The notes under the pieces: generated by a model
What the model was told of the DNA's origin: nothing
Seen by the model: only the letters and a program-made list of their open reading frames with translations
Database searches by the model: none
Translations under genes and position numbers: made by a program
Source: Rubrobacter sp.
GTDB lineage: Bacteria > Actinomycetota > Rubrobacteria > Rubrobacterales > Rubrobacteraceae
Length of the DNA: 14,130 nucleotides
Direction of reading: 5' to 3'
Assembly (NCBI GenBank): GCA_013695335.1
Contig: JACDAR010000004.1
Span: 1 to 14,130, forward strand
In this document: positions 12,308-14,130 of the stretch, piece by piece
Position numbering within the stretch: position 1 is the first letter of the stretch
Layout: each line of letters opens with the position of its first letter

Positions 12308-14130
12308 CTACTGCAAGGTCGAGAAGTCTATTCCGTTGTAGGTACCGTTGATCTCCGCGATTGGCACTATGGGGGTCGGGATCTTCTTGCCCTTGTCGTC
12401 GTAGAGGGCGCTGTAATCGGATTTCCAACTCTCCCTGTGGACTACCTCGCCGTCCTTTGTCCTCGTGTAGTAGGTGATCCACTCTGAGGCGTCCTGGGTC
12501 ATCCAGACCTTCTCGGAGGACATCTCCACCTCCACATCGTCCGGGACGCCGTAGACGTTGGCGTAGATGTAGCCGTCGTTCGAGACGTATTCCTGGAGGA
12601 GGATGTAGCCGTCCGTGGTGTTCCTGAACTTCATATCAACGTCGTCCACGGTAGTCGTCGTGTCGCCGTACCATACCGTCGAGTCCATCCCCGGCCTTAT
12701 GTAAGGCAACTGCGAGTCGTGCGGCGAGCGCTCTATCACCGGCAGGCCGGCGTAGAGTACCGCGTTGTAGAGCGTGGATGTGACCTGACAGAGACCTCCG
12801 CCTTCTGCCACCTGCTCCTTGCTGTTCACGATGACGTGCGCGTCTTCATAGCGCAGGTCCTGGACGTGCTCGACCATCGAGAAGGTTTCGCCAGGCGCCA
12901 CGAACACCCCGCTCACGGCGCCCGAAGCGACCTTCAGGTTGGCCACGCGCTCCGCGCCCTGGTCGGTGGTCGCCGTATAGTTTGTCCTGTAGCTCCCTTG
13001 AAGTTCGGTGGGCTTCTGGGCCTCCAACTGGTTGGTGGTGTACTGCGGCTTGGAGGTCATGAGCGGCAACTGGTACTCGCGCTGTCCCTCGAAGATGTTG
13101 GACTGGATGTCTTCGAGTAGCTTGTCGTATTCTATGCTCTGGCCCGTCCTGCTGTCCTTGACGATCACGTCGCCGTTGGCCGCGAAATCGTACGAAGCTT
13201 CGACTGGTTTCACCTCGACGTCGTTGTACACGACCTCGAGGGTGTCGTTCATGCGGTCCTTGTTCAGGCTGACCTGCACGGACCCGCCATCGCGCGTAAC
13301 GTCCAGCGCTCTGCCCACGTCCGCGGGCGAGAGCGTCCACGTCTTGCCCTGCGCGGTGAACTTCAACTCCCCGTTCATGGCGGTACGGGCCTTCTCGGCG
13401 GCCTTATTGGCCTCCTGGGTGGTGATCTCGGGTTCGAGTGTCCGACCCTTCATCTTGACGTCGCCGCTCATGCCGTCCACGGCCGCGCCGACGGCCCGGG
13501 CCGTCTTGTCGGCGTTCAGCTTGAAGCCTTCTTTGGAATCGGAGACCTCGGCGACGGAACCCTGGATCTCCAGATCGGCCTCCACCGGCTTCCTGTTCAC
13601 CCTGTTGGCGAGCCGCTCGATGTGCTTCAGGGCCGTCCCCTGGTCGTATTCCACGTCGGGCGTGATCGTGAAGCCCCCGATCAGGGCGCTTCCCCTGTCC
13701 ATGAGCCGTTCCAGTACGTTGCCTTCACGCCCGACGGCGTAGGCCTGGTTCACTGTGGACTGGACCTGGAAGTCAAGGCCCATCTGCCTGGCGGTGAAGG
13801 AGTCTTTCTGGCCTTGCGGGCCGGCGAATTGGATCTCTTTGAGATCCCCGATGACGCGGTCCTCGATGGCCTGGCGCGCCTCGGCTGGCGTCTTGCCGCC
13901 AAGGGCGACGTTGCCGACCTCGACGCCCCGGTAGACCTTGCCGGAGTTCACCAGGTAGTCTGCCGCCACCAGCACGGCGATTATCGCGCAGACGATGATG
14001 ATCGGACCCGCGATCCGGCCCCGCCGGCGTTTCCCGAACATACCTTCGCCAGGGCCGTAACCCGTGTAGCCGCCATCGGAATAGCCCCCACCGAAGTTGT
14101 CGGTGTTCCGCTTTTCCCTCCGATTTTTGA
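12308..14130 (-). CDS. Large VanW-domain cell-surface protein (5' end probably outside window)
   Basis: From ATG 14041 the frame gives 577 residues, but it stays open to the window edge and the extra 29 codons encode a Gly/Tyr-rich stretch (NFGGGYSDGGYTGYGPGEG) with GC-rich codons; ATG 14041 has no properly spaced Shine-Dalgarno sequence, so the true start is probably beyond 14130. A basic KRRRGR stretch leads to one transmembrane helix (IAGPIIIVCAIIAVLVAADY). The outer part has two PG_binding_4/YoaR-like regions (one around VNQAYAVGREGN, one around TLSPADVGRALDVTRDGG and its DIQSNIFEGQ segment), then the VanW domain with GETFSMVEHV, GGGLCQVTSTLY and NTTDGYILLQEYV, and a C-terminal extension with WITYYTRTKDGEVV. 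It is a longer paralogue of the protein at 6161-7624, with an added PG-binding-like repeat. It converges on the decarboxylase operon and shares a terminator region with it. Confidence 0.88.
   Translation of the reverse strand, partial: KNRREKRNTDNFGGGYSDGGYTGYGPGEGMFGKRRRGRIAGPIIIVCAIIAVLVAADYLVNSGKVYRGVEVGNVALGGKTPAEARQAIEDRVIGDLKEIQFAGPQGQKDSFTARQMGLDFQVQSTVNQAYAVGREGNVLERLMDRGSALIGGFTITPDVEYDQGTALKHIERLANRVNRKPVEADLEIQGSVAEVSDSKEGFKLNADKTARAVGAAVDGMSGDVKMKGRTLEPEITTQEANKAAEKARTAMNGELKFTAQGKTWTLSPADVGRALDVTRDGGSVQVSLNKDRMNDTLEVVYNDVEVKPVEASYDFAANGDVIVKDSRTGQSIEYDKLLEDIQSNIFEGQREYQLPLMTSKPQYTTNQLEAQKPTELQGSYRTNYTATTDQGAERVANLKVASGAVSGVFVAPGETFSMVEHVQDLRYEDAHVIVNSKEQVAEGGGLCQVTSTLYNAVLYAGLPVIERSPHDSQLPYIRPGMDSTVWYGDTTTTVDDVDMKFRNTTDGYILLQEYVSNDGYIYANVYGVPDDVEVEMSSEKVWMTQDASEWITYYTRTKDGEVVHRESWKSDYSALYDDKGKKIPTPIVPIAEINGTYNGIDFSTLQ

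Overview
The window is high-GC bacterial DNA with frequent GTG/TTG starts, a MurJ-type flippase and two large VanW-domain surface proteins. This combination fits an actinobacterium, and a Rubrobacter-like lineage is my best guess. That assignment is inference from composition and gene families, not from a marker gene.

Layout, left to right. (1) The 3' end of a phosphoribosyltransferase gene (1-254, +) and a murJ-like lipid-flippase gene (295-1887, +). (2) An accessory stretch, about 1890-4300, visibly poorer in GC than its surroundings. It holds a small multi-pass membrane protein (+), a truncated minus-strand reading frame, a displaced second copy of the murJ 3' end (2750-2803) with only synonymous differences from the intact one, a hairpin-rich intergenic patch, and two overlapping minus-strand membrane-protein frames. 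The overlap of those two frames contains a perfect 19-bp-arm palindrome. (3) A minus-strand cell-envelope operon: a VanW-domain protein (6161-7624) followed by a membrane-anchored, class A beta-lactamase-like serine hydrolase (4539-6098), which appears to start at CTG behind a strong Shine-Dalgarno sequence. (4) A divergent promoter region (7625-7933). (5) A tight plus-strand operon of four genes: GNAT-type acyltransferase, acyl carrier protein, AMP-forming ligase and a PLP-dependent decarboxylase of the diaminopimelate decarboxylase fold. It ends in a strong intrinsic terminator. (6) A convergent minus-strand gene for a second, longer VanW-domain protein, whose reading frame runs off the right edge.

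How the genes may work together. The four-gene operon looks like a self-contained route in which an amino acid is adenylated, loaded on a dedicated carrier protein, decarboxylated while tethered, and then transferred or modified by the GNAT enzyme. The logic resembles the BtrI/BtrJ/BtrK carrier chemistry of butirosin biosynthesis and the ligase/decarboxylase/ACP sets seen near exosortase A systems. Sequence motifs support amino-acid activation and a substrate other than meso-diaminopimelate, but the actual substrate and product cannot be read from the sequence. The VanW and serine-hydrolase genes on both sides are probably cell-wall proteins, so an envelope-directed product is possible but unproven.
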